A DNA stretch of 64,000 nucleotides from Burkholderia cenocepacia (lineage in GTDB: Bacteria; Pseudomonadota; Gammaproteobacteria; Burkholderiales; Burkholderiaceae), in the NCBI RefSeq assembly GCF_900446215.1, contig NZ_UAQZ01000012.1, forward strand, positions 620,001-684,000. Reading direction: 5' to 3'. Shown here piece after piece: positions 26,267-36,020 of this stretch. The notes beneath the pieces are model-generated. The model did no database searches and had not been told where the DNA came from. It was given only the letters and a program-made list of their open reading frames with translations. Position 1 is the stretch's first letter, and each line of letters opens with the position of its first letter. Position numbers and translations under genes: made by a program.

Positions 26267-27628
26267 ATGCTGAGGGCGATCTATCGCGCGCTGTGGTGGC
26301 TCGTCGCGCCGGCCGCAGTCATCCGGCTCTACGTGCGCTCGCGCAAGGAGCGCGGTTATCGCGAGCATATCGCCGAGCGCTTCGGTCACGTCGCGGGCCG
26401 CTCGCGCGACGACCGCGCACCGCTGATCTGGGTGCATGCGGTGTCGGTCGGCGAGACGCGCGCCGCGCAGCCGCTGATCGATGCGCTGATGCGCGCACGC
26501 CCCGATGCGCACATCCTGCTCACGCACATGACGCCGAGCGGCCGCGCGACGGGCGAACAGATCTTCGGCGATCGCGTGCTGCGCTGCTACCTGCCGTACG
26601 ACATGCCGGGCGCGGTGCGGCGCTTCCTGCGTGCATGGCGGCCGACGCTCGGCCTCGTGATGGAAACCGAGGTGTGGCCGACGCTGATCGACGAGTGTCG
26701 CCGCGCGGACGTGCCGCTGGTGTTGACCAATGCGCGGATGTCCGCGCGTTCGTTCCGGCGCGCGGCAAAATTCGGCGCGGCGACGCGCGACGTGTTCGGC
26801 GGCTTCTCGCGCGTGCTCGCGCAGAGCCCGGCCGATGCGGAGCGGCTGACGTCGCTCGGCGCCCGCAACGTGACCGTGCTCGGCAACCTGAAGTTCGACA
26901 TGACGACGCCGCCGGAACTCGCGGCACGCGGCCATGCGTGGCGCGACGCGATCGGCGCGCGGCCGGTGTGGGTCGCCGCCAGCACGCGCGAGAACGAAGA
27001 GGCGCTGGTGTTGCAGGCGTTCGCGGAAATGCGTACGCCCGGCGCGCTGCTGGTGCTCGTGCCGCGTCATCCGCAGCGCTTCGCCGAGGTCGAGGCGCTC
27101 GTCGCGCGCGGCGGGCTTAAGTGCGTGCGGCGCTCGGTGTGGGCGGCCGATGCGGCCGCGCTCGCAGCGGGCCGGCCGGCGGCCGACCCGCTGCCGGACG
27201 ACGTCACGGTGTTGCTCGGCGATTCGATGGGCGAGCTCGGTGCGTACTACGCGGCGGCCGACATCGCGTTCATCGGCGGCAGCCTGCTGCCGCTCGGCGG
27301 GCAGAACCTGATCGAAGCGTGCGCGGTCGGCGTGCCGGTGCTGATCGGGCCGCACGTGTTCAACTTCACGCAGGCGACCGCCGATGCGGTCGCGGCCGGT
27401 GCGGCGATGCAGGTCGAGGATCCGCTCGATCTCGCACACGTGCTCGACGCGCTGTTCGCCGACAACGCGCGGCGCATCGCGATGGGCGCGGCCGGCGCGG
27501 CCTTCGCATCGCGTCACCGCGGCGCGACCGCGCGCACGGTCGACGTGCTCGCCGCGCTGTTGCCGCCTGCCGCAACCGGCGCGCGTGCGCTGCCGGACGT
27601 GCAGGACGCTCCGGACGACGACGCATAG
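26267..27628 (+). CDS. waaA: 3-deoxy-D-manno-octulosonic acid (Kdo) transferase WaaA
   Basis: Transfers Kdo from CMP-Kdo to lipid IVA. The 453 residues comprise an N-terminal membrane anchor (about 5-24), then the GT30 acceptor domain with LIWVHAVSVGETRAAQPL near residue 54 and METEVWPTLI near 130, where Glu is catalytic in family members. The C-terminal donor domain has VAASTRENEE near 238 and FIGGSLLPLGGQNLIEACA near 332. It is convergent with ureG. It starts at ATG 26267, giving MLRAIYRALWW, as in relatives. Confidence 0.94.
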   Translation: MLRAIYRALWWLVAPAAVIRLYVRSRKERGYREHIAERFGHVAGRSRDDRAPLIWVHAVSVGETRAAQPLIDALMRARPDAHILLTHMTPSGRATGEQIFGDRVLRCYLPYDMPGAVRRFLRAWRPTLGLVMETEVWPTLIDECRRADVPLVLTNARMSARSFRRAAKFGAATRDVFGGFSRVLAQSPADAERLTSLGARNVTVLGNLKFDMTTPPELAARGHAWRDAIGARPVWVAASTRENEEALVLQAFAEMRTPGALLVLVPRHPQRFAEVEALVARGGLKCVRRSVWAADAAALAAGRPAADPLPDDVTVLLGDSMGELGAYYAAADIAFIGGSLLPLGGQNLIEACAVGVPVLIGPHVFNFTQATADAVAAGAAMQVEDPLDLAHVLDALFADNARRIAMGAAGAAFASRHRGATARTVDVLAALLPPAATGARALPDVQDAPDDDA

Positions 27629-27634
27629 ACGGCG

Positions 27635-27655
27635 CGGGCGGCGCGATGCCGCCCG
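27635..27655. terminator. GC hairpin between convergent waaA and ureG
   Basis: CGGGCGGC-GCGAT-GCCGCCCG in the 65-bp gap, an 8-bp stem without a T tract. Its role as a terminator is only suggested by position. Confidence 0.4.
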
Positions 27656-27693
27656 GACTCGCGTGGCGGCGTCGCAGGGCGCCGCCGCGCCGC

Positions 27694-28341
27694 TCACACC
27701 GTCAGCAAACCCTTCTTCTCGATGAATGCGATCACGTCCGCGACGCCGTCGAGCGCCTTCAGGTTCGTCATCACGTAAGGCCGCTCGCCGCGCATCTTCC
27801 GCGTGTCGGACGCCATCACGTCGAGGTTCGCGCCGACCAGCGGCGCGAGGTCGGTCTTGTTGATCACGAGCAGGTCGGACTTCGTGATGCCGGGGCCGCC
27901 CTTGCGTGGAATCTTCTCGCCGCCGGCGACGTCGATCACGTAGATCGTCAGGTCCGACAGCTCGGGGCTGAAGGTCGCCGCGAGATTGTCGCCGCCGGAC
28001 TCGATGAACACGATGTCGGCATCGGGAAAGCGCGCGAGCATCCGGTCGACGGCTTCGAGGTTGATCGATGCATCTTCCCGGATCGCCGTGTGCGGGCAGC
28101 CGCCCGTCTCGACGCCCATGATGCGTTCCTCGGGCAGTGCGCCCGCGACCGTCAGCAGTCGCTGGTCTTCCTTCGTATAGATGTCGTTGGTGATCGCGAC
28201 GAGGTCGTAGCGGTCGCGCATCGCCTTGCACAGCATTTCGAGCAGCGTGGTCTTGCCGGAGCCGACGGGGCCGCCGATGCCGACGCGCAGCGGCGGCAGT
28301 TTCTTCGTGCGGCGGACGGAGGAGGGGGCAGGTGCGTTCAT
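27694..28341 (-). CDS. ureG: Urease accessory GTPase UreG
   Basis: GTPase of 215 residues that drives nickel delivery into apo-urease with UreD, UreF and UreE. The P-loop [15 protein letters not shown] is at about residues 22-36, the metal-binding CPH motif lies in [15 protein letters not shown] near 85, and [14 protein letters not shown] and [10 protein letters not shown] (guanine specificity) follow. It is the last gene of the minus-strand ureDABCEFG operon, 16 bp after ureF. Confidence 0.97.
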   Translation of the reverse strand: MNAPAPSSVRRTKKLPPLRVGIGGPVGSGKTTLLEMLCKAMRDRYDLVAITNDIYTKEDQRLLTVAGALPEERIMGVETGGCPHTAIREDASINLEAVDRMLARFPDADIVFIESGGDNLAATFSPELSDLTIYVIDVAGGEKIPRKGGPGITKSDLLVINKTDLAPLVGANLDVMASDTRKMRGERPYVMTNLKALDGVADVIAFIEKKGLLTV

Positions 28342-28357
28342 GGTCGGGCAAAGAGGT

Positions 28358-29038
28358 TCAGGAGCGGAACAACCGCGAGTACTGGGTTTCGTGCCGCGCG
28401 GACAGGATGCCGAGCTGCGGCGCGAACGTGTTGACGGCGTCGGGCGGTGTCGCGAGCGCGCGGCGCACGGCCGCGTCGATCGCGCCGCGCAGCGCGACGA
28501 TGATGCGTTGCCCGGCGAGCTGGCCGAGCGGTACGGCCTTCAGCGCGGCGGACGTCTGGTTCTCGACCCAGCCGAACGCATACGCGGCGAGCGTCGCGTC
28601 GGCGCTGGCATCGTGTGCGGCGGCCGCGTACGCGAATGCGGTCGGCAGCGCGATCGGCGACAGCGACGCGAGCGTCGCGCGGCGTGCGGCGTCGCCCCAT
28701 TCGAGCGACGCGCACAGCTGCGCGAGCGACCAGCCCATCTGTTCGGTTTCGCGGCGCAGTTCGGCCGATTCCCGGCTCGCGACGAACCACGCATTCTCGG
28801 CGGCGAGCGCGTGCGTGTCGTCGGTCTGCCAGCGCGCGAGCTGGTGTGCGAGGAACGGCAGTTCGCCGTGCGCGAGCACGTCGGTCAGGCCGCTGGCAAT
28901 CCAGTCGCGCGCGGAATCGGCATCGCGGATCAGGTTCGCGTCGAGCGCGGCTTCGAGGCCCTGCGAATAGCTGTATGCGCCGATCGGCAGCGCCGGCGAC
29001 GCGAGGTGCAGCAGCGCGACGAGTTCAGTGGTGGTCAT
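28358..29038 (-). CDS. ureF: Urease accessory protein UreF
   Basis: All-helical accessory protein of 226 residues that links UreD on the apo-urease to UreG and gates its GTPase. [21 protein letters not shown] at the N-terminus and the C-terminal [12 protein letters not shown] and [12 protein letters not shown] are conserved. ATG 29038 lies inside the 3' end of ureE (14-bp overlap), within its His-coding tail. The longer frame to 29212 only reads the repeat region of ureE in another frame. Confidence 0.95.
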   Translation of the reverse strand: MTTTELVALLHLASPALPIGAYSYSQGLEAALDANLIRDADSARDWIASGLTDVLAHGELPFLAHQLARWQTDDTHALAAENAWFVASRESAELRRETEQMGWSLAQLCASLEWGDAARRATLASLSPIALPTAFAYAAAAHDASADATLAAYAFGWVENQTSAALKAVPLGQLAGQRIIVALRGAIDAAVRRALATPPDAVNTFAPQLGILSARHETQYSRLFRS

Positions 29039-29639
29039 GACCGTGGTGGCCGTGCGTGCAGCCGGGACCATGCTGATGATCGTGATCGTGATCGTGATCG
29101 TGATCGTGCGAATGCGCATGCCCGTGATGTTCGCCGAACACCTGCTGCGCGAGCGCATAATCCTCGGCGAACGTCGCGTCGTGCCCGTGCTTGTGGCCGC
29201 CGCCGTACGCACCGGCTTCCGGCTGGAACGGCGCGCGTGCGTCTTCGACCCGCGTGCCGAGCCGGCGCAGCATGTCCGCGAGCACCGGATCGGCTTCGAG
29301 CTTCAGGTAGCCGTCGCCGATCTCGACCGGCGTGTGACGGTTGCCGAGATGGTACGCGGCGCGCATCAGCGTGAGCGGGTCGGCCGCGCACACGAGCAGC
29401 ACGGTTTCGGGCGCCGCGGCGACGCGCACGAGCGCGCCGTCGTCGGCGACGAGCACGTCGCCGTCGCGCAGCACGGTGCCGCGCGGCAGCAGGACCGCGA
29501 CGTCCTCGCCGGTATCGAGCGTCGCCGCGAGGCGGCTCTTGCAGCGGGCGTCATAGGCGAGCGTGAGCGTCGGCGCGCGCGCGACGAGCGACGCGGCGAG
29601 TTTCACGTTCGGGGCAATACGTTTGTCGAGGGTGCGCAT
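29025..29639 (-). CDS. ureE: Urease nickel metallochaperone UreE with extended His-rich tail
   Basis: A nickel-binding dimeric chaperone of 204 residues. The N-terminal peptide-binding domain runs about 1-75 and the metal-binding domain about 76-145, with the conserved YHLGNRH segment near 99-105. The final ~45 residues are dominated by His-Asp pairs ([11 protein letters not shown]) and His-Gly clusters, a nickel store common in beta-proteobacterial UreE but long here. The DNA behind the HD pairs is a perfect hexamer repeat. It lies between ureC and ureF. Confidence 0.95.
   Translation of the reverse strand: MRTLDKRIAPNVKLAASLVARAPTLTLAYDARCKSRLAATLDTGEDVAVLLPRGTVLRDGDVLVADDGALVRVAAAPETVLLVCAADPLTLMRAAYHLGNRHTPVEIGDGYLKLEADPVLADMLRRLGTRVEDARAPFQPEAGAYGGGHKHGHDATFAEDYALAQQVFGEHHGHAHSHDHDHDHDHDHQHGPGCTHGHHGHDHH
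29079..29108. repeat. In-frame hexanucleotide repeat in ureE
   Basis: Five perfect copies of ATCGTG on the plus strand, read as alternating His-Asp codons on the minus strand. Six-base units keep the frame, so copy-number change would alter only the number of His-Asp pairs. Confidence 0.85.
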
Positions 29640-29657
29640 GAAACCGAGGATCTCGAA

Positions 29658-31364
29658 TCAGAACAGGAAATAGCGCTGCGCCATCGGCAGCACAGTCGCC
29701 GGCTCGCAGGTGAGCAACTGGCCGTCGGCGATCACGTCGTAGGTTTCCGGGTCGACGCTGATCGACGGACGCCAGGCGTTGTGAATCATGTCGGCCTTCG
29801 TCACGTTGCGGCAGTTGCGCACCGGCACGATCCGCTTCGCGAGGCCATAGCGCTCCGCGATGCCCGCATCGGCCGCCATCTGCGACACGAAGGTCAGCGA
29901 CGTGCGCGCGAGCGCCCCGCCGCGCGTCGCGAACATCTCGCGATAGTGAACCGGCTGCGGCGTCGGGATCGACGCGTTCGGGTCGCCCATCTGCGCGAGC
30001 GCGATCATGCCGCCCTTGAGGATCATCGACGGCTTGATCCCGAAGAACGCGGGTTCCCACAGCACGAGGTCTGCCCATTTGCCCGGTTCGATCGAACCGA
30101 CTTCGTGCGCGATGCCGTGCGTGAGCGCCGGGTTGATCGTGTACTTCGCGACGTAGCGCTTCGCGCGGAAGTTGTCGTTGCGCGCGGTGTCCTCCGGCAG
30201 CGCACCGCGCTGCACCTTCATCTTGTGCGCGGTCTGCCAGGTGCGGATGATCACTTCGCCGACGCGGCCCATCGCCTGCGAATCGGACGACAGCATCGAC
30301 AGCGCGCCGAGATCGTGCAGGATGTCCTCGGCCGCGATCGTCTCGCGACGAATGCGCGATTCGGCGAATGCGAGATCCTCGGCGATCGACGGATCGAGGT
30401 GATGGCACACCATCAGCATGTCGAGATGCTCGTCGAGCGTGTTGATCGTGTACGGGCGCGTCGGATTGGTCGACGACGGCAGCACGTTCATCTCGCCGCA
30501 CACCTTCAGGATGTCGGGCGCATGGCCGCCGCCCGCACCTTCGGTGTGGTACGTGTGGATCGTGCGGCCCTTGAACGCGGCGACCGTCGATTCGACGAAC
30601 CCGGCCTCGTTCAGCGTGTCGGTGTGGATCGCGACCTGCGTGTCGGTGTCGTCGGCCACCGACAGGCAGTTGTCGATCGCGGCGGGCGTCGTGCCCCAGT
30701 CCTCGTGCAGTTTCAAACCGATCGCGCCGGCCGCGATCTGCTCGACGAGCGGCTGCGGCAGGCTCGCGTTGCCCTTGCCGAGAAAGCCGAGATTGATCGG
30801 CCAGCCGTCGGCGGCCTGCAGCATCCGCTCCATGTGCCACGGGCCCGGCGTGCAGGTCGTCGCGTTGGTGCCGGTGGCCGGCCCCGTGCCGCCGCCGAGC
30901 ATCGTCGTGACGCCCGACGCGAGCGCCTCGTCGATCTGCTGCGGGCTGATGAAGTGAATGTGCGTGTCGATGCCGCCCGCGGTCACGATCAGCCCTTCGC
31001 CGGCGATGACTTCGGTCGCGGCGCCGATCGCGATCGTCACGCCCGGCTGGATGTCGGGGTTGCCGGCCTTGCCGATCGCGGCGATGCGGCCGTGCTTGAT
31101 CGCGATGTCGGCCTTCACGATGCCCCAGTGATCGAGGATCACCGCGTTCGTGATGACGGTGTCGGGCACGTCGGCGGCCACGCGCTGCGACTGGCCCATC
31201 CCGTCGCGGATCACTTTTCCGCCGCCGAATTTCACTTCCTCGCCGTACGTGGTGAAGTCGCGTTCGATCTCGATCAGCAGTTCGGTATCGGCGAGCCGGA
31301 CGCGGTCGCCCGTCGTCGGCCCGAACATTTCCGCGTACGCGCGGCGGCTCAAGCGTAGTGTCAT
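29658..31364 (-). CDS. ureC: Urease catalytic subunit alpha UreC
   Basis: A 568-residue amidohydrolase that hydrolyses urea to ammonia and carbamate. The nickel and active-site residues are present: HIHF (about 134-137), the carbamylated Lys in GLKLHEDWG (about 217), [25 protein letters not shown], the flap His in MVCHHLDPS (about 320) and the Asp in [10 protein letters not shown] (about 360). Length and motifs are standard. It is encoded between ureB and ureE in the minus-strand operon. Confidence 0.98.
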   Translation of the reverse strand: MTLRLSRRAYAEMFGPTTGDRVRLADTELLIEIERDFTTYGEEVKFGGGKVIRDGMGQSQRVAADVPDTVITNAVILDHWGIVKADIAIKHGRIAAIGKAGNPDIQPGVTIAIGAATEVIAGEGLIVTAGGIDTHIHFISPQQIDEALASGVTTMLGGGTGPATGTNATTCTPGPWHMERMLQAADGWPINLGFLGKGNASLPQPLVEQIAAGAIGLKLHEDWGTTPAAIDNCLSVADDTDTQVAIHTDTLNEAGFVESTVAAFKGRTIHTYHTEGAGGGHAPDILKVCGEMNVLPSSTNPTRPYTINTLDEHLDMLMVCHHLDPSIAEDLAFAESRIRRETIAAEDILHDLGALSMLSSDSQAMGRVGEVIIRTWQTAHKMKVQRGALPEDTARNDNFRAKRYVAKYTINPALTHGIAHEVGSIEPGKWADLVLWEPAFFGIKPSMILKGGMIALAQMGDPNASIPTPQPVHYREMFATRGGALARTSLTFVSQMAADAGIAERYGLAKRIVPVRNCRNVTKADMIHNAWRPSISVDPETYDVIADGQLLTCEPATVLPMAQRYFLF

Positions 31365-31393
31365 GTTGCTGTTCCTGAAGAGCGGGGCGCGGC

Positions 31394-31699
31394 TTACAGC
31401 GGCCCCATCACCTTGCCCTGAAAACCGTAGACGGCGCGCTCGCCCGCGAGCGCGACGAGCTCGACGGTGCGCGTCTGGCCGGGCTCGAAGCGCACGGCCG
31501 TGCCGGCCGCGATGTTGAGCCGGAAGCCGCGCGCGGCCGCGCGGTCGAACGACAGCGCGTCGTTGACTTCGAAGAAGTGATAGTGCGAGCCGACCTGCAC
31601 CGGGCGATCGCCGGTGTTCGCGACGACGAGCGAGCGCGTCGCGCGGCCCGCATTCAGTTCGTGTTCGCCGTCGTCGGTGAGGATTTCGCCGGGGATCAT
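31394..31699 (-). CDS. ureB: Urease subunit beta UreB
   Basis: Structural subunit of 101 residues, starting [16 protein letters not shown] and containing [31 protein letters not shown] and the C-terminal [11 protein letters not shown], all diagnostic. ATG 31699 is 8 bp downstream of the ureA stop. The longer frame to 32152 reads through ureA out of frame and is not coding. Confidence 0.97.
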   Translation of the reverse strand: MIPGEILTDDGEHELNAGRATRSLVVANTGDRPVQVGSHYHFFEVNDALSFDRAAARGFRLNIAAGTAVRFEPGQTRTVELVALAGERAVYGFQGKVMGPL

Positions 31700-31707
31700 G
31701 CGGGGCC

Positions 31708-32010
31708 TCACGGAATCGGGTGGTGGACGGTCACGAGCTTCGTGCCGTCGGGGAAGGTCGCTTCGACCTGGATGTCGGGAATCATTTCCGGCACGCCGTC
31801 CATCACGTCGTCGCGCGTGAGCAGCGTCGTGCCGTAGTGCATCACCTCGGCCACCGTCCTGCCGTCGCGCGCGGCTTCCATCAGCGCCGCGGTGATGAAG
31901 GCGACCGCCTCCGGATAGTTGAGCTTCAGGCCGCGCGCACGGCGGCGTTCGGCGAGCAGCGCCGCCGTGAAGATCAGCAGCTTGTCCTTTTCGCGGGGAG
32001 TCAGTTTCAT
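31708..32010 (-). CDS. ureA: Urease subunit gamma UreA
   Basis: Structural subunit of 100 residues with the family hallmarks [35 protein letters not shown] and [16 protein letters not shown]. It is separated from ureD by 232 bp, the only sizeable gap in the operon, which contains a strong hairpin at 32144-32164. Confidence 0.97.
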   Translation of the reverse strand: MKLTPREKDKLLIFTAALLAERRRARGLKLNYPEAVAFITAALMEAARDGRTVAEVMHYGTTLLTRDDVMDGVPEMIPDIQVEATFPDGTKLVTVHHPIP

Positions 32011-32143
32011 GAAGGCAGACGTTCAGGAAAACGTAATTTTTATCGGTGCGCACGCAACGGGCGGGCGCGCGGTTCATCGTAGCACCGCGCTGTTTTGCGT
32101 GCGTCGTGTATCGCTTATGTAAGGAGCAAGGTGCGTGCCATGT

Positions 32144-32164
32144 GCATCGCACGCGGTGCGATGC
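32144..32164. repeat. 9-bp perfect hairpin between ureD and ureA
   Basis: GCATCGCAC-GCG-GTGCGATGC. It lies in the 232-bp interval inside the ure operon, which otherwise shows GTGCG-rich low-complexity sequence and no gene. It may stabilise or process the mRNA between ureD and the structural genes, or be a REP-like element. Confidence 0.6.
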
Positions 32165-32242
32165 GCGTTCGTGGTGCGCGATGCATGGAGAGGGTGCGGC
32201 GCGTGTCGCGCGCTGCGCCGAAACGGTGCGTGATGCGCGCGT

Positions 32243-33272
<1,030 letters not shown>

Positions 33273-33283
33273 GGTGCCGCCCA

Positions 33284-33976
33284 TCACACCGCGATCAGCT
33301 CCCGCACCCCGTTCGTCTCCATGTCCTGTGCTTCCCCGCCCGCGACGATCTCGCCACGACTCATCACCCAGTACCGGTCGGCGATCGATTGAGCGAAATC
33401 GTAATACTGTTCGACGAGCAGCACGGTCATCCGCGATTCGTCGACGAGCTGGCGCAGCGTGCGGCCGATGTCCTGGATGATCGACGGCTGGATGCCTTCG
33501 GTCGGCTCGTCGAGGATCAGCAACTGCGGCTCGCTCATCAGCGCGCGGCCGATCGCGAGCTGCTGCTGCTGGCCGCCCGACAGGTCGCCGCCGCGCCGCG
33601 CGCGCATGTCCTTGAGCACCGGGAACAGGTCGTAGATGCGATCGGGCACTTTCGACGGCGCCTTGCGGCTCGCCGCGCCGACGAGCAGGTTTTCCTCGAC
33701 GGTGAGCCGCGGAAAGATGTCGCGGCCCTGCGGCACGTACGCGAGCCCCGCCGCGACGCGCGCATACGGCGGCAGTGCGCCGAGCGCGGTGCCGCGCCAC
33801 GACACGCTGCCGCTTTTCGCGGCGACGACGCCCATCAGGCAGCGCAGCAGCGTGCTCTTGCCGACGCCGTTGCGGCCGAGCAGCACGGTGAGCTTGCCGT
33901 CGTCGGCGACGAGGTTCACGTTGCGCAGGATATGGCTGCCGCCGTAGTACTGGTTCAGCGCTTCGATTTTCAGCAT
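33284..33976 (-). CDS. urtE: Urea ABC transporter ATPase UrtE
   Basis: A LivF-type ATPase of 230 residues. Walker A is LGRNGVGKSTLLR (about 31-43), the signature is LSGGQQQQLAIGRAL (about 133) and Walker B is LLILDEPTEGIQPSI (about 152). The IQPSII context after Walker B is typical of UrtE. With UrtD it energises high-affinity urea import. It is the last of five urt genes, 4 bp after urtD. Confidence 0.95.
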   Translation of the reverse strand: MLKIEALNQYYGGSHILRNVNLVADDGKLTVLLGRNGVGKSTLLRCLMGVVAAKSGSVSWRGTALGALPPYARVAAGLAYVPQGRDIFPRLTVEENLLVGAASRKAPSKVPDRIYDLFPVLKDMRARRGGDLSGGQQQQLAIGRALMSEPQLLILDEPTEGIQPSIIQDIGRTLRQLVDESRMTVLLVEQYYDFAQSIADRYWVMSRGEIVAGGEAQDMETNGVRELIAV

Positions 33977-33980
33977 CGCA

Positions 33981-34835
33981 TCATCGTCCGAGGTAAGACT
34001 CGATCACCGCGTCGTCGCGCTTGACCTGGTCGAGCGTGCCGTGCGCGAGCACCGCGCCTTCGGCCATCACCGTCACGCGTCCCGTGTCGCCCGCGAGCGC
34101 CGCGACGAATTCCATGTCGTGCTCGACGACCATCATCGAGCAGGTGCCGCGCAGCGTGTTCAGCAGCTCGGCGAGTTCCATCGTCTCGTGGTCGGTCATC
34201 CCGGCCGCCGGCTCGTCGAGCAGCAGCAGCGCGGGGCGCTGCATCAGCAGCATGCCGATTTCGAGCCGCTGCTTCTGGCCGTGCGACAGTTCGCCGGCCG
34301 CGCGATACGCATGGCTTTCGAGGCCGATCAGTGCGAGCGTCTCCTCGATCTTCGCCTGCGCGGTGCGGTCGAGCCGCGCGCGCAGCGACGCGAGCCAGCC
34401 CTTGTCGGTCTGCATCGCGAGTTCGAGGTTTTCCCATACCGGATGCTGTTCGAACACGGTCGGCTTCTGGAACTTGCGGCCGATGCCCGCCCGCGCGATC
34501 TCGGGTTCGTTCATCCGCGCGAGGTCGATCGTCTGGCCCAGAAACACCTTGCCCGCATCGGGCCGCGTCTTGCCGGTGATGACGTCCATCATCGTCGTCT
34601 TGCCCGCGCCGTTCGGGCCGATCACGCAGCGCAGCTCGCCCGCGTCGATCGAGAGCGACAGCTTCTTCAGCGCGCGAAACCCGTCGAAGCTCACCTCGAT
34701 GTCCTCGAGATAGAGAATCGTGCCGTGCGACGTATCGATGCCGGGCGGCACGACGCGCCCCATCGACGCGCTGCCGCTGACGGTCAGCTCGTCCTCGGGG
34801 GGCGGCGTGAACTGGTAGAGCGCCGTTCCATTCAT
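33981..34835 (-). CDS. urtD: Urea ABC transporter ATPase UrtD
   Basis: A LivG-type ATPase of 284 residues with an N-terminal extension of about 35 residues. Walker A is IGPNGAGKTTMMD (about 72-84), the signature is LSHGQKQRLEIGM (about 183) and Walker B is LLLLDEPAAGMTDHE (about 203). ATG 34835 overlaps the urtC stop by 4 bp (ATGA), which fixes the start. The far longer frame upstream is antisense-like read-through of urtC. Confidence 0.95.
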   Translation of the reverse strand: MNGTALYQFTPPPEDELTVSGSASMGRVVPPGIDTSHGTILYLEDIEVSFDGFRALKKLSLSIDAGELRCVIGPNGAGKTTMMDVITGKTRPDAGKVFLGQTIDLARMNEPEIARAGIGRKFQKPTVFEQHPVWENLELAMQTDKGWLASLRARLDRTAQAKIEETLALIGLESHAYRAAGELSHGQKQRLEIGMLLMQRPALLLLDEPAAGMTDHETMELAELLNTLRGTCSMMVVEHDMEFVAALAGDTGRVTVMAEGAVLAHGTLDQVKRDDAVIESYLGR

Positions 34836-36019
34836 GCGCGTTTCCCCTTCGCGAGCACGGTTTCGACGAGGCCCATGATCCCGCGCGGCAGCAAGAGCGG
34901 CACGAGCACGAAGATCAGACCGAGGAAGAACAGCCAGTATTCGGCGAAGTACGCGGTGAAGACGCTCTTCGCGCCGTTTACCGCGAACGCGCCGACGATC
35001 GGCCCGATCAGCGTGCCGCGTCCGCCCACCGCGACCCAGATCGCCATTTCGATCGAGTTGCCGGGCGACATCTCGCCGGGATTGATGATGCCGACCTGCG
35101 GCACGTACAGCGCGCCGGCGATGCCGCACAGCACGGCCGACACGGTCCACACGAACAGCTTGTACGCGAGCGGGCTGTAGCCGAGGAACATCAGCCGCGT
35201 CTCGCCGTCGCGTACTGCGGTCACCACGCGCCCGAGCTTGCTCGTGACGATCGCGCGCGCGGCGATGAACGCGAGCACGAGGGTCGCGAACGTCAGCAGC
35301 AACAGCACCGTGCGCGTGCCCGGCGACGTGATCGCGAAGCCGGCGATGCGCTTGAAGTCGGTGAAGCCGTTGTTGCCGCCGAAGCCCGTCTCGTTGCGAT
35401 AGAACAGCAGCATCGCGGCGAACGTCAGCGCCTGCGTGATGATCGACAGGTACACGCCCTTCACGCGCGAGCGGAACGTGAAGAAGCCGAACACCCACGC
35501 GAGCACGGCCGGCACGAGCACGACCAGCGCGAGCGCCCACGCGAGATGCTGCGTGCCGCTCCAGTACCACGGCAACTGGTGCCAGTCGAGGAACACCATG
35601 AAGTCGGGCAGGTCGCTGCCGTACTTGCCGTCGCGGCCGATCTCGCGCATCAGGTACATGCCGATCGCATAGCCGCCGAGCGCGAAGAACAGGCCGTGGC
35701 CGAGGCTCAGGATGCCGCAGTAGCCCCACACGAGGTCGAGCGCGAGCGCGGCGATCGCGTAGCACATCAGCTTGCCCGCGAGCGTCATCGCGTACGCGGA
35801 CAGGTGGAACGCGCTGGCTTCGGGCGCGACGAGTGCGGCGAGCGGCACGCCGATGCCGATCGCCACGCACAGCGCGACGAGCGCGAGCCATGCGCGGCGC
35901 GACAGCAGCGCGGGGCGGGGCGGCAGGCCGAGCGCGAAGCCGTCCACCGCGCGTCCGGCGGCAGCGGGCTTCGACGTGTCGGCGACCGGGTTCGATATCG
36001 AATCGGTGAATGAAGTCAC
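34832..36019 (-). CDS. urtC: Urea ABC transporter permease UrtC
   Basis: A LivM-type inner-membrane permease of about 395 residues. A cytosolic leader of about 35 residues is followed by around ten membrane segments; WGYCGILSLGHGLFFALGGYAIGMYL near residue 105 is the transporter signature. GTG 36019 is preferred because GGAGG sits upstream and it begins 1 bp after the urtB stop. A start at 36052 would overlap urtB by 32 bp. Confidence 0.93.
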   Translation of the reverse strand: MTSFTDSISNPVADTSKPAAAGRAVDGFALGLPPRPALLSRRAWLALVALCVAIGIGVPLAALVAPEASAFHLSAYAMTLAGKLMCYAIAALALDLVWGYCGILSLGHGLFFALGGYAIGMYLMREIGRDGKYGSDLPDFMVFLDWHQLPWYWSGTQHLAWALALVVLVPAVLAWVFGFFTFRSRVKGVYLSIITQALTFAAMLLFYRNETGFGGNNGFTDFKRIAGFAITSPGTRTVLLLLTFATLVLAFIAARAIVTSKLGRVVTAVRDGETRLMFLGYSPLAYKLFVWTVSAVLCGIAGALYVPQVGIINPGEMSPGNSIEMAIWVAVGGRGTLIGPIVGAFAVNGAKSVFTAYFAEYWLFFLGLIFVLVPLLLPRGIMGLVETVLAKGKRA

Positions 36020-36020
36020 G

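Noticed and set aside
29079-29108. Short CRISPR-like array
   Set aside because: Six-base contiguous units with no spacers; it is coding sequence for His-Asp pairs in UreE.
29028-31358. 776-codon plus-strand open frame
   Set aside because: Exactly antisense to ureE and ureC; composition (R, H, V, D) is that of a shadow frame.
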